Source of the DNA: Chlamydomonas sphaeroides
Lineage: Eukaryota; Chlorophyta; Chlorophyceae; Chlamydomonadales; Chlamydomonadaceae
Direction: 5' to 3'
NCBI GenBank assembly: GCA_001662425.1
Contig: BDDC01001236.1
Coordinates: 1 to 30,588, forward strand
DNA: 30,588 nt
Made by a program: the position numbers and the translations under genes. Position 1 is the first letter of the stretch, and every line of letters begins with the position of its first letter. The notes beneath the pieces were generated by a model. The model did not search any database. It was not told the DNA's origin and was given only the letters and a program-made list of their open reading frames with translations. Shown here in pieces: positions 9,910 through 18,746 of this stretch.

Positions 9910-11320
9910 AAGACGTACCCGCCAAAGTAAGCCGCCGCCGCGTCCGCGCTACGCATCGCAGCACATCGCCGCACAGCTCTGCACGAACAGGTTGTATCAT
10001 TGCTTGGATTGCAATAGCAGCTGACGGACCCGCGCTTGATTGTTGGGCAGCAGCTCGCTCGCTCGGAAGGGTGGTCCTATTGCTGGCCCGCCTCCTTGCT
10101 GTGCAACACGAGTGCTGCGACGGCCGCTGGCAGGCCGGACGGGCCGAGCCTAGCGTTGCGCAGTGCACTGCGGAGCAAAGTAGGGAATATATAATGGGCA
10201 TCTCGTTTCACAGCCGCTACAGCAGCGCTAGCCGTCGCCTTGCCGGCCCCGTGCATGCAACGTGCGGTTTTCCATGAGCAAGGCGCGCGTAGCACAGGCA
10301 CATGCGAACACTTGCATGTCCATGTGGGGTTTGACCGGTGATCAGGCGCCAGCAGAGCGACGAACGTGAGACCTGCCGGGGCGTTGCTGTTGAAGGCTCC
10401 GCCACCTCATCTCTCGGAGGGCCGCCGGAGCCGGGGCAAGTAAGGAGGGTCGGTGGGGCCGGGGCCCCTTGGCCCCGCCCACGTACGGGGGCCGCTCTTC
10501 CGTCCAAGCAAGTGGGGTTCGACCGGTGATCGATCATCAGGCGCCAGCAGAGCAACCGCCGTAAGACCTGCCGGGGCGAGCCGGCAGGGTGGAACTGTGG
10601 CGCATGCCGCCCCCAGTCATAGCCCCGCCCACGGGCGCAGCTCTTCCCTCGGACTTTTACTCAACCTCCTCTCAGTCCGGCCGGCGCCCGCCCCCGCCCC
10701 TGCCTCCGCCCGTTCAGCAGGCTGGCGCGAGAGGTAACCCTCGGATGTTCTGGACGGAGCCCACGGGTACCAGGGGTGGTGGCGCTAGTGCTACCACAGC
10801 CGCCCGGCCTGCGTCCCCGAAGCTGGCGCGACGGCCTCTGGCGACCCAGCACCCGCCGCGCGCCCGAACCCCTTTTCTCCCTCCTGGCTTGTGCCCTGCC
10901 TGCTCCCTGCCTTGTACTGGAGCACCGCTTCGCGGCGCACTGAACATGTATGCACCAAATCGCCTATCTAGACCCGCGGCCTGCGGCGGCCTGGGGCAGC
11001 AGCGGTCGGCCCTCAGCTAGCCTCAGGCCCCTGGCGGCGGCGGATGAGGGCGCGTGTACCGCCACTGCAGCACGTGGCCGGTGGCGCGTGGTGGGCTTCA
11101 AACCTGCAGGTCATCAACGACGGCGGCCGGTCCCTAGCTGGCCCCTTCCAACGGAGAGGCCCTGCGTGGGCTCTGGCCATGCCCCACATGAGGCCCCACT
11201 CTGGTGCCGGATACCATGCTGCCGGCGTTCGCGTTTCTCATTCTCATCTTTTGCCCAAGCCGCCGCATGGCGGTGGGTGGGCGTGCGGCGCATGCGTGTG
11301 GTCGCCGGCGCCGGTCGAGT
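9910..11320. other. GC-rich spacer with dispersed direct repeats
   Basis: The right part of the second block and unique sequence beyond it. A motif of about 60 bp beginning GACCGGTGATCAGGCGCCAG and continuing with CAGAGC and GACCTGCCGGGGCG occurs near 10,330 and 10,530 and, in altered form, near 5,200. No reading frame is conserved between the blocks, and I see no supported gene. Confidence 0.5.
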
Positions 11321-11326
11321 GGGGGC

Positions 11327-11539
11327 GTGGGCCATGAGCACCGGCACGTCGAAGGTGAAGCCGTTCCACGACAGTAAGACCTGGGGCCTGTGCTGGTCCA
11401 GGAGCGCGAAGAACCGCCCGACCATGGCCGTGGAGCCGCGCACGTACTCGACCGTGACGCCGTCCAGGTTCGTGGGCCTGCGCACGTGCGGGTACTCGGA
11501 GTTGATCGAGTGGGGATATCTATCCCCTAAATGCCTCAA
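11327..11539 (-). pseudogene. PolB-like 3'-5' exonuclease fragment (DEDDy, Exo II motif)
   Basis: A minus-strand frame encodes a stretch resembling part of the 3'-5' exonuclease domain of family B DNA polymerases or related predicted exonucleases. A predicted helix (STAMVGRFFALLDQHRPQ) is followed by VLLSWNGFTFDVPVLMA, which fits the Exo II pattern N-x(2)-F-D with a preceding hydrophobic strand. After that the frame turns into low-complexity sequence, and no Exo I, Exo III or polymerase motif is seen nearby. It is therefore a fragment, perhaps one exon of a lost gene, a relic of a large DNA virus or of a Maverick-like element. Which of these cannot be told from about 70 residues. Confidence 0.35.
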
Positions 11540-11674
11540 GTCCTAAAGCATGGATTGCTAGCTGATCACTTGCCGATCCGGCCGCTTATTAATTAAGGGA
11601 TGGCTGCCGGGCGAGTGCAGTGACGTAGTGCCGCAGCCAGGAGGCCTCCAGGCGTCACGGAAACCTAGGCCTCG

Positions 11675-11795
11675 TGACACGCTCGTGTAATAAAAGAGAC
11701 CCGACCCTACACGAGGCTCGTGTACTACCACCGTGTAATAATGGGCCTCGTGTACACACGAGGCTACTCGTGTGCACACTAGCCCTAGGGGTCCG
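11675..11795. repeat. Cluster of CTCGTG-based inverted repeats
   Basis: The word CTCGTGT or its complement ACACGAG recurs at least seven times in 120 bases, several as hairpins. The clearest is CCTCGTGT-AC-ACACGAGG at about 11,743-11,760, a perfect 8-bp stem. Others pair ACACGAGG with CTCGTGTA nearby. It sits directly left of the minisatellite. Not coding. Confidence 0.6.
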
Positions 11796-11892
11796 TGACG
11801 AGGCCGCAGCCGCCGCATGCGGCCCAGGGACCGCCGCGGGTGTGGGTGTGGGTGTGGGTGCCGTGTGGCGCACGTGACTGGCATGGCGCCGT

Positions 11893-12584
11893 GTAGGCTG
11901 AGGGCCGAGTGGGCTGAGGGCCGCGTGGGCTGAGGGCCGCGTGGGCTGAGGGCCGCGTGGGCTGAGGGCCGAGTGGGCTGAGGGCCGAGTGGGCTGAGGC
12001 CCGAGTGGGCTGAGGGCCGAGTGAGCTGAGGGCCGAGTGAGCTGAGGGCCGCGTGGGCTGAGGCCCGAGTGGGCTGAGGGCCGCGTGGGCTGAGGGCCGA
12101 GTGGGCTGAGGGCCGCGTGGGCTGAGGGCCAAGTGGGCTGAGGCCCGAGGGGGCCGAGGCCCGAGTGGGCTGAGGGCCAAGTGGGCTGAGGCCCGAGTGG
12201 GCTGAGGGCCGAGTGAGCTGAGGGCCGCGTGGGCTGAGGGCCGAGTGGGCTGAGGGCCGCGTGGGCTGAGGCCCGAGTGGGCTGAGGCCCGAGTGGGCCG
12301 AGGCCCGAGGGGGCTGAGGGCCAAGTGGGCTGAGGCCCGAGTGGGCTGAGGGCCAAGTGGGCTGAGGCCCGAGTGGGCNNNNNNNNNNNNNNNNNNNNNN
12401 NNNNNNNNNNNNNNNNNNNNNNNNNNNNNNNNNNNNNNNNNNNNNNNNNNNNNNNNNNNNNNNNNNNNNNNNNNNNNNNNNNNNNNNNNNNNNNNNNNNN
12501 NNNNNNNNNNNNNNNNNNNNNNNNNNNNNNNNNNNNNNCCCGAGTGGGCTGAGGGCCGCGTGGGCTGAGGGCCGAGGGGGCTAC
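11893..12584. repeat. 16-bp minisatellite containing the assembly gap
   Basis: About 30 visible copies of a 16-bp unit (GGGCTGAGGGCCGAGT with G/C and A/C variants) run to 12,378, and about three more follow the gap. Since 16 is not a multiple of three, three units give a 16-residue periodic peptide in every frame, which explains long open frames that are not genes. The array is bordered by an inverted pair (GGCGCCGTGTAG left, CTACACGGTGC right) and by an 11-bp direct repeat GCCGTGTGGCG (11860-11870 and 12595-12605). Confidence 0.92.
12379..12538. other. Assembly gap (160 N)
   Basis: A run of N inside the minisatellite. The true number of repeat units is unknown, and the N count may be only an estimate. 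Confidence 0.98.
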
Positions 12585-12605
12585 ACGGTGCAGCGCCGTG
12601 TGGCG

Positions 12606-13475
12606 GAAAGGGTTGGGGCCGACGGGATGCGAGCGGGGCGGCAAGGCGAGGAGCGAGGGGCCGCCGGCTAATGGCCACGTTCCGGACGCACGGCGGGGTT
12701 AGCGGGGTACTCACACGGATGGGAGCAGCTGCCCGGTGCGGGGCGGCGCGGCTTGCGGAGGCTCGCGGCGTGCTGCCGGTCTACCCGCACCAGCCCCTCC
12801 CTTGCCCAAGGCACCGCACCCACGACTTCAATCGAAGCCTCTAACGAAACACTTGCGGCGGGGCGTGTGCGGGGTGGCCGCCCTTGAGGCCTCATGACGG
12901 TCTGCCCCAAACAGTGCGGGTCAGCCGGTCAGGCCCCCCGTACGGGCCGTAAGGCCCCATGCCAGTGCGCCTCACGGCAATCAAGCGGCAGGGCCCCTCC
13001 CCCCGCCACCCCGCCGCCTGCCATCCTGCACCGCCGCCCTCGTCGTCCCACTCGTCCCACGCCAGACACCCTCATGGCCTCATGGTGCGGCCGCGCCCGT
13101 GAGGTCCATGACTATTTTCCCATCCGGAATGGCAAAGTCGGGGGCGAAAACCCGCGTACTCCCTGTGGTTCCAGCCGGCCGCCCCTGACTAGGGCGGCCT
13201 CATCCCTGCTGGCGCGCTAGACCACCACCCACCTCGCCACCGCCTATCTCGCCACCGCACCCACATGTCCCAAATGGGGTGCGCCCAAGAAGTGGCCCAG
13301 CTCGCGAAACAGGTCATCCAGACGTCACTCGGGACCAGCTGGCCGCGCCGCCGGGGCCCACGCCCCACGCCACAGCGCCACGCTCCGCGGCACCAGCCCC
13401 CGCCGCAGCTGAGCACCCCCCGCCTGCCTGCCTGCCTGCCTCCACCACCCACCGCCTGCTGCCGCCGCCCCCCTC
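12606..13475. other. Spacer; probable 3' flank of the oxygenase-like gene
   Basis: GC-rich sequence between the minisatellite and the stop at 13,476. It includes a CCTG microsatellite at about 13,421-13,441. No conserved frame is visible and no TGTAA polyadenylation word was noticed on the minus strand here. Confidence 0.45.
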
Positions 13476-16245
13476 TCACGCCACCTCGCACACGTCCCAG
13501 CAGCCCTCCGCCGCCCGCACGGAGCGCGCGTCGAAGGCGCCGCAGCGCCGCCCGTACTCTGTGGCGCGGCCGCGAGCCATGATGGCCTCCCGCAGCGCCA
13601 CCGCGGCCTTGCTGCTGGGCTGCGCCCGCAGCCTGCGCTCCCAGTAGCTGCAGGCCTCGCCGAAGCTGCGCGGCGCGCGGCCGCCATGCCGTTGCTTGTA
13701 CGCCACGAACGCGCCCGCGCGCCAGGCGGCCACGGCCGCGGCCACGCTCTCGCGCACCCACAGCGCGCTGCCGATGCGGCCCAGGTCGCCGGCGCACGGC
13801 TCGGCGCACGGCTCGGTGCCGTGCAGCAGCGTGGTGGTGGCCAGCAGCAGGCTGGTGCCGTGCAGCGGCGTGAAGCGGAGGCGCGCGCTGGCGAGGCGGA
13901 AGGCGCCGCCGGCCAGGGACCCAGCGCCGCGCAGCCACCAGGTGATGAAGGAGAGCGGCGGGTCGTTCTTGCGGACGAGATGGAGAGGGGAGGAGCGGGA
14001 GACGCAAGGGCAGCACAAGGGGTCGAGCCAAGTCAGGCGGCGCCTCATCTCGGCCAGGCAGACCCTGCAGCGCGGCCCCTACCCGGTCCCGGCGGCGCAC
14101 CTGGTCTATGTGGATGCGGTTGAAGTAGTTGAGCGTGTACGACAGCGTGCAGAACGGCCCCGTGCCTGCATTGCGGCGGGCGGGCGAACGGGGAGGCGTC
14201 AGCGCCCCCTGCCTTCCGCATGCGTTCAGGATTGCACGCGCTGCTGCAACCCCCCTTTGGAACCGCCCCCGCTGCACCGCCGGTGGCGGCCTCACGCGGC
14301 CTCCCTCCACACACCTCCGCCTGGCGGGGTGCGCAGGACCGCCCAAACGACCGCAACCCCGCCGCTGCCCAGCCCTCCCGGGCCGGCCCGACCCACCCCA
14401 CCCCGTCACCCACCCGGCCCGTGGTACTCGCGGCCGCAGCTGTGCCCCCGCAGCAGCCCCATGTGCCGGCGGTGCTGCCTGTCCAGCACCCCCACCAGCG
14501 CCCGCAGCAGCGCGGCCATGCGCGCGTCGCGCAGCGGGCCGCGCTGGCGGTGCTTCATGTGCGCGTAGCTGCGGGGCGGGAGAGGAGGGAGGCGGGGGAC
14601 GGGGAGTGGAGGGGGGGAGGGGGCAGGCCAGGGTTTGGGACATGGACGGGCAGGGCAACCAGCCATTCAGCGCACCGCCCGTCCTTCGGTCCATGCAGCG
14701 TGGGGCCGGCGCCACACAGCGCGGCGCCGGTGTGAGAACTATGTCGGAGCCTTGAGTTGCCAGACAATCGAAGCTCAGCGGGGCTGGTTGGGGTTCTGGC
14801 GCCCTTCACGAACCCGTGTCACAGATGGGCCCGCGAGCCCTGGCTGTCACACATGTTACTTGTCACGAGACCAACGATCGGCCCCTCTGTCTAGCGTCTC
14901 GAAACATAAGATCTCTACTGTTGTTTGGCAACACGGTATGCAGCGTGGGGCTCACGCGCCGCACAGCGAGGCGTGCAGGTGGCGGCAGCAGCGGTCCGGC
15001 TAATGTGAGGTGCCGGGTGCTCACCCGCCGGGCGGCGAGGTGGGTGTGCAGGCGGCGTAGGTGAGGCCGCTGGTCTGCAGCGGCGGCGCGCCGGGGGCCG
15101 TCTTGGCGGCAGAGCGGGTCTGCGTGTGGAAGGAGCTGGGGGCGGGGAATGCAGGGGGATTCAAGGGGGGAGGACGCACGCTGGCTTCGGTGCAGCAACA
15201 TACAGGCGCACGACGAGGGGCCTGGCCCCTGCCAGGGCGCCGGCCCGACGCGTGGGACTCCAACCGGGCGGCCCAGCGCCAGCCTGGGCCCCCTCCTCTT
15301 ACCCCACAGCCTCACCCGTCCGCCACCGCCGCCTCGAACGCAGCCACCACGCGGTCCGCCTGCCGCTGCCCCTCGCTGCCGCGCATCTGGCGGCACACCG
15401 CCAGCGGTGCCACCCGCAGACGGCAGCCCGCCCCGCCGCGGCCGCTGCTGTGCCGGTTCTGCGGCGGCGGCGGCAGCGAGGCTAGCACTACGAAGTCGCG
15501 GCCCGTCAGGTCCGCAATGGCGGGCTCGCAGTGGCCCGTCTTGCGGGACAAGGCCGCCTCGGCGCTGAGGGACGCGAGCGGGTACAGCAGCACGGCGGCG
15601 TCAGGGGCCACCTGGGGACGGGGTGGGACGGGGCGGGGCGGGCGGGGTGGGGATCGTAAGAGAGCAACGACGAGGAAGCTGAAGCTGAGAAGACGTGGTG
15701 GGTGAGAGGGTGGGCTGGGCCGGGGGCCACCCAGGGGCGGGTCCGGGCTGGGCGGGGTTCCGGCGCGTGTGGCGTGCCTGGCGCAGGAGCGCCCCTCCAC
15801 GCCCCTGCACCCGGCCTCCTCCGCCTGCTGCTGCGCTGCCGCACCGTGCCCAACAGCTACCCGGCAGCCCCTCCCTCCACACCTCTTGTAGCGCTGCTGT
15901 ACCGTGCCGAGCAGCCCTCTGGCAGCCCCTCCTTACCGGCCTCCTGCCTCCCCGGCTCCTGGCCCGTCCTTCCCCTGCCCCCCCGGCCTCCTCCTGCCCC
16001 CCCGGCCTCCTCCTCCCTCCCCGGCCTCCTCCTGCCCCCCCGGCCTCCTCCTGCCTTCCCGGCCTCCTCCTGCCTCCCCGGCTCCTGGCCTCGCCCTCCC
16101 TCTGCCGCTGCCGTACCTCGTCCAGCAGCCCCGTCGCGAGCAGCAGCTGGTGGCGCCGCCCGAGGTCGAGAATTTCGTTGGGATGCCCGCACGGCTGCAC
16201 CGGCGGGGGAACGGGGACTGGGGCCGCCCCGCCTGTGGACGGCAT
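13476..16245 (-). CDS. Fe(II)/2-oxoglutarate dioxygenase-like protein (HxD...H), possibly TET/JBP-type
   Basis: Exons 16245-16117, 15611-15316, 15135-15025, 14568-14414, 14165-14101, 13967-13476 splice with phases 0, 2, 2, 1, 0 to 415 residues. The same frame stays open to a Met at 16470 (490 residues), so the start is unsettled. Exons 4-6 give GREYHGPGTGPFC, then TLSYTLNYFNRIHIDQ joined to NDPPLSFITWW, GAGSLAGGAF and LLHGTEP. This matches the HxD...H metal triad of the double-stranded beta-helix dioxygenases (H249, D251, H301), with R316 well placed for 2-oxoglutarate; the HxD motif is split from the rest by an intron. TET/JBP-type enzymes act on 5-methylcytosine or thymine in DNA and are known from Chlamydomonas; that assignment is inference from the short spacing and the N-x(2)-H-x-D pattern. 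The N-terminal half (ILDLGRRHQLLLATGLLDE onward) is unrecognised. Another 2OG-oxygenase family remains possible. Confidence 0.55.
15965..16095. repeat. 20-bp polypurine/polypyrimidine minisatellite in an intron
   Basis: Inside the first intron of the oxygenase-like gene, a unit close to CCCCCGGCCTCCTCCTGCCC is repeated about six times. On the transcribed sense (minus) strand this is a G/A-only stretch, which can form triplex or G-quadruplex structure. Confidence 0.75.
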
Positions 16246-16470
16246 GGCGCCTAGGGTGGCATCGCATGACTGAGGCCGCTGGTGCTGCGGGTCAGCGTAT
16301 CGCCAGGTGAAGGCCTCGCCAGGGTTGCGCTCAACGCTATCGGGGACGAGAGGGCGGGCACGAGGGGTGGGGTTGGCAGGGTCGGCGCGCAATGCATAGC
16401 GAAAATGCGGCAAACAAACGACAGCTGTTGTCGGTAGCTCGTGACACGCAGCTCGAAGCCGAGCACTCAC

Positions 16471-16848
16471 ATCACGTTAAAATTCGCCACATCTTTGACC
16501 GGGTGCGCAATTGGCCGCGCTTGGAGAGGCAACAACGACGGAGTCATGACAGGCTTAGCACCGGTCATGATAACAGAATTGCCTACAAGCCTCGGATGCA
16601 CGCATGTCGCGAGTCTTGCAAGGCTGGTGCCGGCGAGGAGCGCAGTTATGAAGTAATCGGCTTATTGGAATCTGCTTGTACTAGGACCCTTCTTAAAGTC
16701 AGCTGTCGGACCAGCGGTCGTCGCGGTCATGTGCCGTGCAAGGGTCAACCGCGGTCCGCTTCTTTGCCTTGAAACTCATGTCCTGCGGCGACTTGTAACA
16801 CGCGCAGTTTTCTCTCCGGCGTGATATTGCTAGCTGCACGCCCAACCG
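16471..16848. promoter_or_regulatory. Presumed upstream region of the oxygenase-like gene
   Basis: Unique sequence, somewhat less GC-rich than its surroundings, between the possible upstream Met and the foldback element. No clear TATA box was identified. It is called promoter only by position. Confidence 0.25.
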
Positions 16849-17129
16849 TTGGGGTTTGGGCCACTGGTCCCCTGGCCCTCCCTAGCCCACCCCGGCCGTC
16901 CCCGGGACCCCGGCGCACCCCGTCACCACCGCCCCGCCGGACTTCCCATATCTCTGTGTAGCCCGCCTTGCGGACTATCTTGGCAGGTAAGGGCTCTGGA
17001 GATCCCCACATAGAGATATGGGCTGGCCCCCGGCCGTCGTGGCGGTGGTGACGGCTAACGGGGTGCGCCGGGGACGGCCGGGGAGGGCCGGGAAGGGCCA
17101 CGGGACCAGTGTCCCCGACCCAACCCCAA
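16849..17129. repeat. Large imperfect foldback hairpin with arms of about 115 bp
   Basis: Left arm 16849-16960 and right arm 17007-17129 are reverse complements with some mismatches and small indels, around a loop of about 46 bases. Outer ends are TTGGGGTTTGGG (left) and, on the minus strand of the right, TTGGGGTTGGGT. Inner ends pair CCCATATCTCTGTGTA with ACATAGAGATATGGG. A shared middle includes GGCCGTCCCCGG and GCGCACCCCGT. No convincing target-site duplication was seen. It could be a MITE-like foldback element or a small-RNA precursor. Confidence 0.8.
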
Positions 17130-17310
17130 CCTACCCACCAAGATTTTCCTCAAGGCGTGCTGCATTCTTTTACAAACAAACAAGATCGGGACACCACACC
17201 CGTGCCGCGCAGGGCTCGGCCCCTCGGGCGGTCTCGCCGCGAGGCGCCGTCCAGGAGGGGCCTCCCGGCCCCGTCGAGGTTGCGTGTGCATGCAACCACG
17301 GCCGCGGGCA

Positions 17311-17673
17311 TTAGCTGGCATCATCAGGCCGATGTCCAAAGTCTGCGACCTGCAACTCTAAGCAGCGGCACACCTCCGACGTGAAGCGGTGTGCCGCATG
17401 ACAGCATGCCGCGCACACCGACGCGTCACCATACTGCCCTCGCAGTGCTGTTACTTGAGTACTCTTCTCAACATTGCACACACTGCCCGTTGATAACGTC
17501 GTGAGACATTCAGCCAGCACCCGAATTCTCCCGCGGCGACGCTCCATCACAGCCTCCTGGTCACAGCGCCCACAGGTACCCGCCGTCGTCGGCCCTCCCA
17601 CACCTGCAGCCCACAGCCTCCCCCGCCTAGCCACTCCCCGTGCCACTCCCCCTCTCCCTTCGTGAGGCCGCAC
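17311..17673 (-). CDS. Cys-rich orphan reading frame, uncertain
   Basis: A single minus-strand frame of up to 120 codons has an unusual, non-repetitive composition: CGRC near residue 35, then GSVCNVEKS, ASVCAACCHAAHRF and SEVCRCLELQ. The Cys/His spacing suggests a small zinc-binding module, but it matches no family I can name. It is far less low-complexity than other chance frames here. It could be the last exon of a gene, a transposon remnant, or part of a long TSN 3' region. Its upstream exons, if any, were not found. Confidence 0.25.
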   Translation of the reverse strand: MRPHEGRGGVARGVARRGRLWAAGVGGPTTAGTCGRCDQEAVMERRRGRIRVLAECLTTLSTGSVCNVEKSTQVTALRGQYGDASVCAACCHAAHRFTSEVCRCLELQVADFGHRPDDAS

Positions 17674-18746
17674 AACGGTGAGGCGTCAGTGCTCAGTGGC
17701 GGTGAAGCGGACTGCGTGCGGCACAGGGGCGACGTAGGGTGCCTGCAAAGGGCACGGCGGAGGTGGGGGCCGGCCTGGAAGCTGGGGCACGGGAGTGACC
17801 TGTGACGTTAACGGGGGGCGTCCGAAGGGGCGCCGGAGCACCAGGGAGGTGGGCCCCCGGGGGCCGGGGGCAAGCCTTACCGGGCCCCTATCGTCGTCCG
17901 TTGCCACTACACCTGGATCCCCTGCGCTGCTGATGTTTACAAATTGCTGTACGTGGACTCATCCGCCATGAGAGACGCGGATGCGGGATGGGGAAGATAT
18001 CGGCCAGGGCCCGCGGGTGCTGCCTGCTGCGCCGCTGGTCGGTCCTGAGCTGCCGTCCGCCCTTCCCCTCTCGGCCAGTGCACGACGGCACGAGACACAA
18101 CGGTCCAGAGACGAGCGCTTGCAACAAAATGGCCCAACCGTGAGGGGTTGAAAGGCGCCAGCTGACGCCGCCCCCCCGCCATGAATCCAGCAATCCACAT
18201 TCAAGGCCCCACCCAGGCTGCACCTGGCCTCGCCGCTGCCAGGCACCTGCACACAGCCGTGCAAAGCAAGCCCCCACCCTACTCCTGCGCGGCGCCGGCC
18301 AGCGCCGTCGTCCGCTGTGCACCATCTACCATGCGGTATGGGGCCGCGGCTCCTCCCTAGCAAGGTTCAACCAGCTCATGGCAGGCGCTCCACGCCGTCC
18401 CATCACATGCAACACACGAAGCAGACACATAGAGCCTAACCGGCTTCACACCCGCGCCGTAACGCGCTCAAGCAGCCAAGACCGCCAATGCCGCCGCGCT
18501 TAAGGAGCTTTGCGGCGCCGGCAGGGCGCCCTGCACCCTCCCCCACAGCACCACAACCGCTCCAGCGAGTAGCTGCGCGCCCCGGTCCACGCCTGCCGTA
18601 GCGCCGCAGATCAAGGGCGCCCGGACCGTCACCGTCGCATCACCGCCGGCAACCACCGACGCAGCACCGCCGCTTGTATCAATGGCGGCCGCCGCGAGTC
18701 AGGGCGCGGCCGCGGCTACGGCCAGCGGCCCCGCATCGCTGCCGCC
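17674..18746. other. Probable 3' UTR and downstream flank of TSN
   Basis: No coding gene seen. The stretch from 17,937 to 18,746 would be the 3' untranslated region of the TSN gene if the polyadenylation word at 17,937 is used, a length of about 800 bases. Confidence 0.4.
17937..17941 (-). terminator. Possible polyadenylation signal of TSN
   Basis: TGTAA on the minus strand (TTACA on the plus), the volvocine polyadenylation signal, and the first one noticed after the TSN stop at 18,747, about 800 bases downstream. Assigned only by word match and order. Confidence 0.35.

Larger units (their letters stand above)
70..10880. repeat. Tandem segmental duplication, two blocks of about 5.3 kb
   Basis: Two consecutive blocks, roughly 70-5,590 and 5,591-10,880, are homologous along their length. 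Matching landmarks include the left end (a GTACACGCTA-like stretch near 80 and 5,594, followed by a shared GGCAGCTTGACCTGGGACCT), the terminal exons near 803 and 6,256, the signal-peptide exons near 4,176 and 9,296, an almost identical promoter stretch (4,231-4,400 versus 9,353-9,520), and far-upstream sequence around 4,860-4,920 versus 10,120-10,180. Both blocks carry the same gene in the same minus orientation. Divergence is moderate in spacers and introns and low in the promoter. The exact edges are approximate because the sequence decays gradually. Confidence 0.9.

Noticed and set aside
11655..12714. Two long minus-strand frames of more than 300 codons rich in GPQPTRPSAH-like repeats
   Set aside because: They are produced by the 16-bp minisatellite, which leaves all frames on one strand open, and they run through the N gap. 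No start, splice or non-repeat coding signal supports a protein.
13189..14715. Single 508-codon minus-strand frame over the oxygenase-like gene
   Set aside because: It crosses clear introns and low-complexity Arg/Ala/Gly sequence. Only short parts coincide with the real frame; the spliced model explains the conserved motifs.
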